Assembly (NCBI GenBank): GCA_024642465.1
Contig: JAHEBA010000032.1
Location: 1-35,012 of the forward strand
DNA: 35,012 bases
Reading direction: 5' to 3'
Origin: Alphaproteobacteria bacterium
GTDB taxonomy: Bacteria; Pseudomonadota; Alphaproteobacteria; Rhizobiales; Aestuariivirgaceae
In this document: piece after piece, positions 16,136 to 26,381 of the stretch
Numbering within the stretch: position 1 is the first letter of the stretch
Layout of the letters: each line of letters starts with the position of its first letter
The notes under the pieces: generated by a model
Told to the model about the DNA's origin: nothing
Databases searched by the model: none
The model's input: only the letters and a program-made list of their open reading frames with translations
Position numbers and translations under genes: made by a program

Positions 16136-16588
16136 TCATTCTCCACAAAGATGCAAAGCGACTTTTCTTTCATGCGGATGCGACCTGTGCTCGAACAGGT
16201 AGATGCCCTGCCAGGTGCCCAGCACCATGCGCCCGTTCATCACCGGGATCGACAGCGACACATCGGTGAGCGCGGCCTTGATGTGCGCGGGCATGTCGTC
16301 CGGCCCCTCGATGGTGTGGCGCAGCCAGCCCATGTTCTCCGGCACGAGGCGGCGGAAGAACTCGTTGAAGTCGGCCCGCACGTCCGGGTCGGCATTCTCC
16401 TGGATGGTCAGCGAGGCCGACGTGTGCCGGCAGAACACGGTGACGAGACCAGTCTGGACATTGGCCGCGCGCACAAAATGCTCAACCTGAGCCGTGAACT
16501 CATATAACCCCTGCCCTTGAGTTGAGATGGTGATTTCGGAGGCGTGGTGCATGGGGTTAGGCTTATCGCCCATCCCATTCATTGTCAT
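16136..16588 (-). CDS. yjbQ: YjbQ family protein (UPF0047, secondary thiamine-phosphate synthase-type)
   Basis: A 150-residue protein of the YjbQ/UPF0047 family. The core shows GLVTVFCRHTSASLTIQENA, then DVRADFNEFFRRLVPE, HTIEGPDDMPAHIKAAL, and the closing GTWQGIYLFEHRSHPHERKV. His in CRHTSAS and in the EHR segment are the conserved, probably metal-binding positions. E. coli YjbQ has weak thiamine-phosphate synthase activity, but the true role is not settled. The start is ATG at 16588; further in-frame ATGs at 16582 and 16573 and the one preceding HHASEITIS are alternatives. It is divergent from the ATP-grasp-like gene. Confidence 0.9.
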   Translation of the reverse strand: MTMNGMGDKPNPMHHASEITISTQGQGLYEFTAQVEHFVRAANVQTGLVTVFCRHTSASLTIQENADPDVRADFNEFFRRLVPENMGWLRHTIEGPDDMPAHIKAALTDVSLSIPVMNGRMVLGTWQGIYLFEHRSHPHERKVALHLCGE

Positions 16589-16694
16589 CCCCGCCGTTGC
16601 ACAACCTCACGGATGCAGTACAGTCTTCCCTTGCGCGGCGGCCCGGCGCTTGTGCCGGCACCCGCGCCATGCGATGCGCAAGAGCCCACCCCCG

Positions 16695-17615
16695 ATGCCC
16701 GTCTGCGAAGTTGACCCTTGGCGCTACCAGTTCTTCGAGCAGGTTCCCTGTCCCGATCACGTGCGCATTCCCACCGAGGACGCTGACGCCTGGGCGTGGA
16801 ACCCCGCCCATCGCCACGTCTACGACAAGCTGCAGGTGGCGTTGAGCCAGGGCCTTGCGGCCGCGCCCCACGGCGTGACGCCGCCGCACTGGCCAGTGTT
16901 CTCCAAGCCCGTCATCAATCTCAAGGGCATGGGCCGCGACAGCCGCCTGCTGCCGGACGCCCACGCTTATGCCGCCGGCGAGACGCCCGGCCACATCTGG
17001 GTCGAGGTGCTGGAAGGCGACCACGTCAGCACCGACGTGGCGGTGGTCGACGGGCATCCCCGCTGGTGGCGCCACGCCACCGGCCGGCCCATCGGCGGCG
17101 GCGTGTTCGACTACTGGACCATCCATGCAGGCGCACTGCCTGCGCTCGAGGCCCACGCGGGAGGATGGATCGCCAGCCAGCTTGCCGGCTACACCGGCAT
17201 GGTCAACCTCGAGACCATCGGCGGGCGCATCATCGAGGCGCACCTGCGCTTTGCCGACCAGTGGCCGGACCTTTACGGCGGCAATGACTGGGTGCGCGCC
17301 CTCGTTGGGCTCTATTCGGGCGGCGGCTGGACGCTGCCGGACGAGCAACGGCGTGACGGCTACAGCCTCGCGCTGTTCGTGCCGCACGCCGCTGCCACCC
17401 CGCGCCATCCGCCGGCCGGGCTGGTGCGGGAGGTGCTGGCGCAGCCCGGCGTCACCAGCGTGCAGGTCACCTTCCACGAGGACCGCGCGCCCGAAGCCCA
17501 CGCCATGCCGCCCGGCGGCTTCCGCGTCGCCATCGTCAACGCGTTCGACCTCGCCGCAGGCCACGCCGCACGCCGCCGCCTGGCCGGGTGGTTCGGCCAG
17601 GTCATCCAAGCCTGA
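16695..17615 (+). CDS. conserved hypothetical protein with ATP-grasp-like pattern
   Basis: About 306 residues from ATG at 16695 (MPVCEVDPWRYQFFEQVPCP); an ATG at 16674 is also possible, and neither has a strong ribosome site. I do not know a named family. Three segments in order look like an ATP-grasp core: VFSKPVINLKGMGRDS (a Lys-Pro before a glycine loop), HIWVEVLEGDHVSTDVAVVD (the E...G...S.D...V.G strand pair) and MVNLETIGGRIIEAHLRFAD (the N.E.....I.E...R metal-site strand). If right, it would form a C-N or C-S bond using ATP. There is no signal peptide or membrane helix. It is convergent with rpoD and divergent from yjbQ. Confidence 0.7.
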   Translation: MPVCEVDPWRYQFFEQVPCPDHVRIPTEDADAWAWNPAHRHVYDKLQVALSQGLAAAPHGVTPPHWPVFSKPVINLKGMGRDSRLLPDAHAYAAGETPGHIWVEVLEGDHVSTDVAVVDGHPRWWRHATGRPIGGGVFDYWTIHAGALPALEAHAGGWIASQLAGYTGMVNLETIGGRIIEAHLRFADQWPDLYGGNDWVRALVGLYSGGGWTLPDEQRRDGYSLALFVPHAAATPRHPPAGLVREVLAQPGVTSVQVTFHEDRAPEAHAMPPGGFRVAIVNAFDLAAGHAARRRLAGWFGQVIQA

Positions 17616-17629
17616 ACGGCCACCAACAT

Positions 17630-17658
17630 AAAAGGCCGGACGTGCGTGGCGTCCGGCC
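17630..17658 (-). terminator. terminator between rpoD and the convergent gene
   Basis: GGCCGGACG (17634-17642) pairs with CGTCCGGCC (17650-17658) around a 7-nt loop. On the minus strand the stem is followed by TTTTATG, so it fits rpoD, whose stop is at 17704. On the plus strand it follows the ATP-grasp-like gene by 18 bp but has only CTT after it, so there it would be weaker. Confidence 0.75.
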
Positions 17659-17703
17659 CTTGACTCTCCGCGCCATCAATGTGGCGCAGGCGATTGTTTT
17701 GAC

Positions 17704-19794
<2,091 letters not shown>

Positions 19795-20012
19795 TCGTCT
19801 TGCGCTCGCTCATCTTTGGGGCTGAATTGGCCGGGCCCGATCCCGTCCACTGTCAGCATTGTCCCTGATTCGTTTCGTTGGTCACGGTCAGCCGGTTATC
19901 GCCCTGCTGCCGTTAACCGTGTCTTAATCATGTTCGCCGGGCCCGTGCATTGCTGGCGTCGCGCCCTCGGCCTGCCGCTTCGCCCTCGCAGGATCGCGGC
20001 CATGGCAGGCCA

Positions 20013-21965
20013 TCACCCGGTCGGACTGGACATGCGTCCCGACGCTTCGCCGTATCCGTCTACGCTGGCTTCCACGCCCGTCACTGACTGCAATTGCTCC
20101 CTTACCTCGTTGAGAAGATTCAGATTTTCTTCGCTTGGATGTTCAGCAAGGCGCAATTCGGCCCGTCTCAGTTCCTTCTCCAGAGTCACCAGTTTCCGGT
20201 TCAGCGCCAGCAATTGCTGCAAACCCGTGCGAGCGTCCCGGTCGGCGGCGTCCGCTCGTGCAAACCAGCAATCGTGGTGCCTGGCCTGGGAGTCCAGCGC
20301 ATCAATGACTGCGCTCATCCCCGTCTGGTTTAAGTGGTCGCGCAGGCCAGATGTTTCAAGGTCAACCCCAAAGGCGACCGTATCTATGATTCGCCGGCGC
20401 AAAGAGTCAAGCGCGGCACTTTGCACGTCGAGGCTGGCAATCTCCTCGACCAGATCTTCGGCAAGCACCGGATGGTTGACCAGCGTCAGCAAAATGAAGC
20501 CGGTACGGCGCTCGGTGGCCATCTCGCCGGCCGGCCGTGCGGCCAGCGCCTTGAGCTGCGGCGAGGCCGGCAGCTTCATCTCCCAGGGCTGCTTCTGGAC
20601 AAACCGGCCACCCTTCATCCGCCCGGCCGGATAGCCACTGCCGGCCATGCCCCGGCCCCTGCGCCCGGATGCCGGGCCTGCCCGCCCGAACAGCGCCCGG
20701 ACCCGCTCGCGCATGTCGTCCTGGTAGTACTTGCGCACCGTCGGGTCGGCAATCTGGTTCACCGTCTGCATCAGCCCGGCCTCGAACCGCGCCTTGCGTT
20801 CGGGCGTCGAGCGGTCGTTGGCGGCCAGCGCCCGCCGCCACACCATGTCGGCCATGGGTTCAGCCGCGGCAATCGCCTGCTTCACCGCATCTGCCCCGCC
20901 GGTTCGCAGCAGGTCGTCCGGGTCCTGGTCTTCGGGCAGCAATGCAAACCGCAGCGAGTTGCCCGGCGTGAGCCGTTCCAGTGCCAGGTCGAGTGCCCGC
21001 CATGCGGCCTTCAGGCCTGCCTCATCACCGTCGAAGCACAACACCGGCTCGGGCACCATCCGCCACATCAGGCCAAGCTGGTCCTCGGTCAGCGCGGTGC
21101 CAAGCGGCGCCACCGCCTGGGGCAGCCCGGCCCGGGTGAAGGCGATCACGTCCATGTAGCCTTCGCAGGCAATCAGCTCGCCTGAATCGTGCGCGTGCTT
21201 GCGGGCCTTGTCGTGGTTGTAGAGCACGGTGCCCTTGTGAAACAGCGGCGTGTCCGGCGAGTTCAGGTACTTCGCCAGTGCGTCCGCGCTCATGGCCCGT
21301 CCGCCGAAGGCGATCACCCGGCCCCGGGCATCGCGGATCGGAAACATGATACGATCTCGGAACCGGTCATAGGACGGTTTGCCGTCATCCGGCTTGATGA
21401 CAAGTCCCGCCTCGACCATCTGCTCAGGCGGCACCTTCTGCGCCGTCAACGCCTTCGTCAGCGCATGCCGGTCATTGGGCGCATAGCCGATGCCGAAGTC
21501 CTGCTGTACGCCCGCCGGCAGCCCCCGGTCGGACAGGTAGCCGCGCGCCCTGGCGCCTGCCGCCGACTGAAGCTGGGCGGTGAAGAAGTCCTGCGCCATC
21601 TGCATGACGTCATAAAGGTTTGCCCGGCGTTCCTCGCGCGCCTCCGCCTCGGGAGACAGCTTCGGCATCTCGAGTCCGGCCTGCATCGCCAGCCGCTCGA
21701 CGGCTTCTGGAAACGGCACCCCTTCCTTCTCCACCAGGTAGGTGAAGATGTCACCGCTGACCTTGCAGCCGAAGCAGTGATAGCGCCCCTTGTTGTCCTC
21801 GCAGTGGAAGCTTGCGGACTTCTCGCCGTGGAACGGACAGCACGCCCAGAAGTCGCCCTTGCCGGCATTCGTCTTGCGCTTGTCCCACTGCACGGTCCGG
21901 CCGATGACCGAGGATATCGATACCCTCGCCCTGATCTCGTCCAGGAATGACTGCGGAAAGCGCAT
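20013..21965 (-). CDS. dnaG: DNA primase
   Basis: A 650-residue primase that makes RNA primers at the replication fork. It starts MRFPQSFLDEIRARVSISSV at an ATG at 21965 with AAGAAG upstream; an in-frame start at 22010 would add 15 unlike residues. The zinc finger is CCPFHGEKSAS...RYHCFGC (Cys43, His46, Cys64, Cys67). The catalytic Toprim core has ACEGYMDVIAFTRAG and LCFDGDEAGLKAA, preceded by the RNAP-like basic part with FGGRAMSADALAKYLNSPDT. The C-terminal helicase-binding domain (from about residue 450) has DHLNQTGMSAVIDALDSQA. The C-terminal tail after LQSVTGVEAS is short and weakly conserved. It lies upstream of rpoD, as in the common macromolecular-synthesis arrangement. Confidence 0.97.
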   Translation of the reverse strand: MRFPQSFLDEIRARVSISSVIGRTVQWDKRKTNAGKGDFWACCPFHGEKSASFHCEDNKGRYHCFGCKVSGDIFTYLVEKEGVPFPEAVERLAMQAGLEMPKLSPEAEAREERRANLYDVMQMAQDFFTAQLQSAAGARARGYLSDRGLPAGVQQDFGIGYAPNDRHALTKALTAQKVPPEQMVEAGLVIKPDDGKPSYDRFRDRIMFPIRDARGRVIAFGGRAMSADALAKYLNSPDTPLFHKGTVLYNHDKARKHAHDSGELIACEGYMDVIAFTRAGLPQAVAPLGTALTEDQLGLMWRMVPEPVLCFDGDEAGLKAAWRALDLALERLTPGNSLRFALLPEDQDPDDLLRTGGADAVKQAIAAAEPMADMVWRRALAANDRSTPERKARFEAGLMQTVNQIADPTVRKYYQDDMRERVRALFGRAGPASGRRGRGMAGSGYPAGRMKGGRFVQKQPWEMKLPASPQLKALAARPAGEMATERRTGFILLTLVNHPVLAEDLVEEIASLDVQSAALDSLRRRIIDTVAFGVDLETSGLRDHLNQTGMSAVIDALDSQARHHDCWFARADAADRDARTGLQQLLALNRKLVTLEKELRRAELRLAEHPSEENLNLLNEVREQLQSVTGVEASVDGYGEASGRMSSPTG

Positions 21966-22030
21966 TGAACTTCTTTGCAGGAATGGTTTGACTGGCCATC
22001 TTTGCAGCAACTGGGGGCGGCTTCAACAGC

Positions 22031-23211
22031 ATGCACGACCCACGCCTATCACAATTCCCGCTGGGGTGCGCGGTGACTCTCGCCGAACTCGACGAAGACC
22101 CCTACGCCGTCTATGCCCGCCTGCGCCCTGCCGAACCGCTGACCTGGCTGCCGGCGACCGGCATGTACTACGCGCTCACCCACGATCTCGTGCAGCGGTT
22201 GCTGCTTGATGACGTGAACTTCGTCGTTGGCTGGGAAACCTCTACCGTCTTCGACACCTTCGGCGTGCACATGATGTCATGCGAGGGCACCGAGGCCCGG
22301 CGGCAGAAGCGCCCGCACCGGCAAGCCTTCCTGCCAGCATCGATCCGCCACAACATCGAGCCGGCAATAGAAACCATTGCGCGAAGCCTCGCCGGCCAGT
22401 TCAGTGCCGATGGCGAGGTCGAACTGCGCGCAGCCTTCGCATCGCGCTTGCCCATCCTCGTCATGCTGCCCCTGTTCGGCCTGCCCGAAACCGGCGAGGC
22501 GCTGTTCCGTTCCTGGTATGACGACTTTGAGGCCGCTCTGGCCAACGAACACTTCGACCCTGCCATCCGCGCCCGCGGCCGTGAGGCCGTCGCCGCCTTC
22601 CACGCCTACCTGCAACCGGCCATGGACGCAGCCCGCCCCGGCCACCCGACGACTCGCTGCTGTCTGCGTTGGTGCACGACGGCCGCAATGACCGCCTGAT
22701 GGACGAGGAAATCCGCCGTAACGCGCTGATCGTGATGTTTGGCGGAATTTCAACCGTCGAGGCACTGATCCTCAACACGCTCTGGATACTTGCCCGTCAC
22801 CCGGACTGGATGGAAGCCGTCCGCTCGGACCGTTCGCAACTGCCCGCCATTCTTGAAGAGAGCATCCGGCTCATCGGGCCGGTCCAGTCGGCCACCCGTT
22901 TGGTCACCCGCAACATGGAGGTTGACGGTGTGCAACTCCGCCAGGGAGATATCGTCAACCTCATCCTGTCCGCCGCCAACCACGATCCGGCGGTGTTCGA
23001 GGCGCCCGGCGAGTTCCGGCCCCGCCGCGCCAGCGCCTCACGCCACCTCAGTTTCGCCGCCGGTCCACACCTTTGCCTTCTCATGCACCTGGCCCGTGCT
23101 GAGGCCGCCATAGCCCTGGCGGTATTGTTCGACCTGCTGCCGGGCCTGCGCGTGGACCTGCAGCACACCTGCCCGCCGCGCGGGCAGTGTTTCGCCAGCC
23201 GTCAAGGCTGA
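22031..23211 (+). pseudogene. cytochrome P450, interrupted by one frameshift
   Basis: Two open frames together make one full P450 of about 390 residues. The first, from ATG at 22031, holds the N-terminal half (DPYAVYARLR..., GVHMMSCEGTEARRQKRPHR as the C-helix region, LPILVMLPLFGLPETGE). The second carries the I-helix (LIVMFGGISTVEALILNTLW), the ExxR K-helix (LEESIRLIGPVQSATR) and the haem loop FAAGPHLCLL with its Cys ligand; the usual Gly two places after Cys is Leu. The frames join near 22644-22650. There, CACCCGACGACTCGC would read on as HPDDS... if one G were added after CCG, so a single-base deletion explains the break. It is divergent from dnaG across 65 bp. The original product was probably a soluble bacterial class I P450. 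Confidence 0.8.
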
Positions 23212-23232
23212 CGCTGCGCTGGCAGAGCCGGC

Positions 23233-23991
23233 CTAGGCGCTGAGCTTGCTTGCAGTCCGGGCAGGTACCGCGGGGTCCAGCCCGCCCAGGATCGCACACA
23301 GCCGCTCCGGCCCCAGCGCCACCAGATGCCCCGCGTCAGCCGCGCTCAGCCACGCCACCCATTCCGCAAACACCGCAGACTTGCGCCGGTCATGCCAGTC
23401 CACGCTGCCCTGCTCCAGGTGAACGAAACCTGCCCGCGCCACCAGCCCCTTCACCGCAGACCCACGTTCGACCAGCGCCCAGACGTGATCCGGATCCCAT
23501 TGCGACAGTGCAAGCGCCATTGCCGCTAGCGGCACCAGCCCGATCAGGGGTCCGCCGCGATAGCCGTACGGACCGCCCTTGATCCACATCTCGCCATTAT
23601 AGCAAAGCTTGCCTGCCAGGCTCGCAGCAGAGGTGAGAGCGACCACCGAGCGGGCGCAGTCGACACGCTCGCCGGGAGGGCGGCACCAGTCGAGATCACG
23701 GCTGAGGTGTTGCTCAAGCGTCTGTTCGCCGATGTCGACCAGGATCAGCGCCTCTGTCGCCACCAGTTCCCCGGCTCGGTCCCACACGGCCACCCAGAAT
23801 GCATTGCCGGATTTCACATGTCCGCCTCCGGGATCGAAGACCGGCGCAACCTGTCCGCGCAAGGGCTGGCGCGAGGCCAGCCGGCGGAACTCGTGAAAGT
23901 TCGTGCCGAACCCGATGTGCAGGCCGGACATTTCGATACAGGACACGCAATCACTCACAAACCGGCTCAGACGAGCGATATCGGCAGCCAT
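23233..23991 (-). CDS. hypothetical protein, distant GNAT-like pattern
   Basis: A 252-residue cytoplasmic protein starting MAADIARLSRFVSDCVSCIE; GGGGGAGGG precedes the ATG at 23991. I do not recognise a named family. The layout of a short strand FWVAVWDRAGELVATEAL, a charged middle, and GGPLIGLVPLAAMALALSQW followed by VWALVERGSAVKGLVARAGF recalls a GNAT-type acyltransferase. The motif A loop (usually R-x-x-G-x-G/A) is not clear, so this stays tentative. It starts 27 bp after the broken LysR-HTH regulator on the same strand and may have been controlled with it. It is convergent with the broken P450 gene. Confidence 0.65.
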   Translation of the reverse strand: MAADIARLSRFVSDCVSCIEMSGLHIGFGTNFHEFRRLASRQPLRGQVAPVFDPGGGHVKSGNAFWVAVWDRAGELVATEALILVDIGEQTLEQHLSRDLDWCRPPGERVDCARSVVALTSAASLAGKLCYNGEMWIKGGPYGYRGGPLIGLVPLAAMALALSQWDPDHVWALVERGSAVKGLVARAGFVHLEQGSVDWHDRRKSAVFAEWVAWLSAADAGHLVALGPERLCAILGGLDPAVPARTASKLSA

Positions 23992-24018
23992 TGCGGCCCT
24001 CCCCCATTTTTGGAAAAT

Positions 24019-24913
24019 CTAGCTTCCGTCCTCCATGCTGAAGCTGTCGGGCATCCGCTCGAATTCGCTGACGCCAATCAGCCCCAGATCCATGTTGTTG
24101 GTGCGGAACGTGCAGACCGCCAGCGAAGGCGCGCCGTCAGGAAACCTGCACGGAAGCAGCAGCCGGTGGTAGTTGACCGCTTCCATTTCCCCCTGTGGAC
24201 CGCGCGACAGCCGAACTGCCGCATGATCAAAACGGCAATTGCCGCTGTCCATGACCTCGCGATAGGCCTGCATGACATATGCGTCTGACGGATTGGCGAC
24301 CGGATCGTGGTCCAGCAGGACGCCAATGACGCTCTTGGCCCATACCGGCCCCAGTCAGTTCGCCAGGGCAGACTGCTCACCCACGTGAACGCACAGCCAG
24401 TTGTCGAATTGCTCCCGGTAGATCAGCACATAGCGCTTAACCCGCGCAAACGCGGGCGACTCGATATCGCCGGCGCTTTCGACCCATGCCTTGTACACCC
24501 GCTTGAGCAGGTTCGGCCCGTTGCTCAAGAGGTCGGTGATCTTGTGCTGCTGCGACAGGTAGTAGGCACCGTTGGCGCCCCTGGTATCAGCACAGTTCAA
24601 GCTTCGGACTTATGGCCGCAAGCCCGTCCATCCATCGCGATGCCTCGTTGATGATGTTGCGTACCGCGCGGAACCCGGCCTGTCCTGCTTCCGTCAGGCG
24701 ATAGGCACCACTTTCCAGAGTGAACACGATGACGCCGCGAATGTCCTCGATGAGGTTGATGTGCCGGCGGATGGTCTGTCGGGTCAACCCCAGAATCCGG
24801 ACGGCCTCGGACAGATTCTGGGTATCTGCCAGAACAATGAAAGACTTCATCGCGTCCAGCGTCGCCGACGGCAACGCCAGAACTTCCAGTCCCGGTTCGT
24901 GCCTGTAAGCCAT
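24019..24913 (-). pseudogene. LysR-HTH plus PAS-like sensor regulator, broken twice
   Basis: The 5' part, from ATG at 24913 with GGAAG upstream, reads MAYRHEPGLEVLALPSATLD and then a LysR-type helix-turn-helix (FIVLADTQNLSEAVRILGLT, RQTIRRHINLIEDIRG). It stops with TGA near 24587 after PKLELC. The next part continues in another frame as DTRGANGAYYLSQQHKITDL ... VLIYREQFDNWLCVHVGEQS and meets a TGA at 24355-24357, where relatives have Trp. The same frame goes on as LGPVWAKSVIGVLLDHDP ... YHRLLLPCRFPDGAPSLAVC to the stop at 24019. The intact form, known to me from alphaproteobacteria, is about 300 residues: a LysR-like HTH joined to a PAS-like sensor instead of the usual effector domain. One frameshift and one nonsense change make a working product unlikely. 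Confidence 0.75.
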
Positions 24914-25124
24914 TGTCGCTTCCGGCTTTATCACGTGGTCCATGACCCGCACCCGGCGTTTGGGAACTTTTTTGTTCCCATACAGTAAATCAGAATTACA
25001 GGAAAGGAAACCCGGTCACCTGTACGGCCAACCGATCACCAATTGAAATCACCTGCCTCCTGAGTAGCCTAGATTGCAACAGACTTAACGATCCAGGTAC
25101 TGGGGTGTACTTAAGGTGATGGGC

Positions 25125-25322
25125 ATGAGCGATGACGAGGATGTGGCCGAATTGCGGGCTGATATCCTGGCACGGCGCAAATATGACCGCCGCATCATCA
25201 AGGCGCTGATCGACGAGGACGCAGAAGCCCTGGTCAAGAGCGTCGCCGATTACGTTTCCGCGAAGGGAGCTTTGGTCCCTCACAATGTGGTTGCCCGCAT
25301 CCCGGTAAAGCCGGACAACTAA
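25125..25322 (+). CDS. small hypothetical protein
   Basis: A 65-residue protein, MSDDEDVAELRADILARRKY at its start. ATG at 25125 is chosen because AAGG at 25113-25116 lies 8 bases upstream; in-frame GTG at 25116 and ATG at 25119 are alternatives. It is highly charged, with a helical acidic/basic N-terminal half (KYDRRIIKALIDEDAEALVK) and a short C-terminal part ending VARIPVKPDN. No signal peptide, membrane helix or Cys is present. The family is unknown to me. It lies alone between the broken regulator (divergent) and yqeY (convergent). Confidence 0.6.
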   Translation: MSDDEDVAELRADILARRKYDRRIIKALIDEDAEALVKSVADYVSAKGALVPHNVVARIPVKPDN

Positions 25323-25702
25323 GAGCCGTCGTCGCACGGCGCCGGTCAGCAGTCCCGAAATCCTGTTCCACGAAACCGGCTACGCCGCACGACGCTGCTT
25401 GCTTGGCATTCGCCAGACTTGCCGGCGGAAGAGTATATTTGTCCAACCCGGCAGAATCTGCCGATACTTAACGTATTGTCAGTCTTGGCGGAAGCGCTCA
25501 ACCGTGGTTTTATGCTGCCACGCGCCTTCCCGGAGAAGGGCAAGGTGCGAGAGGCGGGCGCAGAAAGCCGGGGATTCGAGTTTACTTACTCCCCCCAGTA
25601 ACAACCTGGATCACCTGGCAGTGGCGTCCGCCTCGACCTTCAAGACTGGGGCTCGGCAAGAACCGGGGCCCGGAAGGGACCGGGATTCAGCAAGACTGGA
25701 GC
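25323..25702. other. 380-bp gap without a gene I can support
   Basis: The stretch between the small plus-strand gene and the yqeY stop has one modest plus-strand frame at 25419-25601, with a product starting MPAEEYICPTRQNLPILNVL. It has no ribosome site and no recognisable pattern. The last 80 bases are purine-rich repeats of GGGGCTCGGCAAGAACCGGG type. No clear terminator was found. The segment lies at the end of the accessory patch between dnaG and yqeY and may be debris. Confidence 0.4.
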
Positions 25703-26167
25703 TCAGCCGAGCGCGGCCTTGACCATGGCGCCTGCACGGCCGAAATCCATCTGGCCGGCATAACGTTCCTTGAGCACGCCCATGACCCGGCCCATGTCCT
25801 TCAGGCCGCTCGCACCCAGTTCGCTCACCACCGCAGAGACGGCGGCCTCGGTTTCCTGTACGCTGAACTGGCGCGGCAGGAATTCCTCGATGATGGCGAT
25901 TTCCGCCTTCTCGGCCTGGGCCAGTTCCGGCCGGCCGCCCTTTTCGTAGGTCTCGGCGGATTCCCGGCGTTGCTTGATCATCTTGACGAGGATTTCCTGC
26001 ATCCCGGCATCGCTGAGGCTCTCGTCCTTGCCGGTACCGCGGTTCTGGATCTCGCGGTCCTTGAACGCAGCGGAGATCAGCCGCAGCGTGGCCACCCGCA
26101 CCTTGTCGCCGCTGCGCATGGCGTCCTTCATCTGGGCACTTACCTGGTCGCGCAAGGACTCGGTCAT
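25703..26167 (-). CDS. yqeY: GatB/YqeY domain protein
   Basis: A 154-residue cytoplasmic protein matching the YqeY family, a free-standing relative of the tail domain of the Asp/Glu-tRNA amidotransferase subunit GatB. It starts MTESLRDQVSAQMKDAMRSG at an ATG at 26167 with GGAGG upstream; a longer in-frame extension to 26572 would cross the carA promoter and start and is not real. Typical parts are RVATLRLISAAFKDREI, then MIKQRRESAETYEKGGRPEL, IIEEFLPRQFS and GRVMGVLKERYAGQMD. Its exact biochemical role is unknown; tRNA binding has been suggested. It is divergent from carA, a pairing common in alphaproteobacteria. Confidence 0.93.
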   Translation of the reverse strand: MTESLRDQVSAQMKDAMRSGDKVRVATLRLISAAFKDREIQNRGTGKDESLSDAGMQEILVKMIKQRRESAETYEKGGRPELAQAEKAEIAIIEEFLPRQFSVQETEAAVSAVVSELGASGLKDMGRVMGVLKERYAGQMDFGRAGAMVKAALG

Positions 26168-26315
26168 CGATAATCGGCCTCCGGCAGTGGGCTGTGAACA
26201 GGCTCCGGCCTGTCCGGTCGGGTATCTACATAGTCCCGCCGAACTGGCAACACAAGCCGCGCTGCCGCCCTGCGGAGCCTGCGTCCATATGGCTGGATAA
26301 CCGTCCCCGCAATGC

Positions 26316-26344
26316 TTGACGATGCACGGCCACGACACTAATTT
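26316..26344 (+). promoter_or_regulatory. candidate sigma-70 promoter of carA
   Basis: TTGACG at 26316-26321 and TAATTT at 26339-26344 are spaced by exactly 17 bp, placing the transcript start around 26351 and leaving a leader of about 30 bases before the carA ATG. The -35 matches consensus at five of six places, the -10 only at three. No arginine- or pyrimidine-linked leader peptide is visible in the short leader. Confidence 0.45.
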
Positions 26345-26381
26345 TCGGCCAAATTCCTTCAAATATACAAGTGAGTGCGCC

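Noticed and set aside
22640..22655. Programmed frameshift in the P450 gene
   Set aside because: There is no slippery heptamer or obvious downstream structure; loss of one G in CCGGACGAC is simpler.
24355..24357. TGA as selenocysteine or Trp codon in the broken regulator
   Set aside because: No SECIS-like structure was evident, the gene also has a separate frameshift, and TGA ends many intact genes here.
25419..25601. 60-codon plus-strand frame before yqeY
   Set aside because: No ribosome site, no recognisable pattern and it lies in repeat-like DNA; too weak to call a gene.
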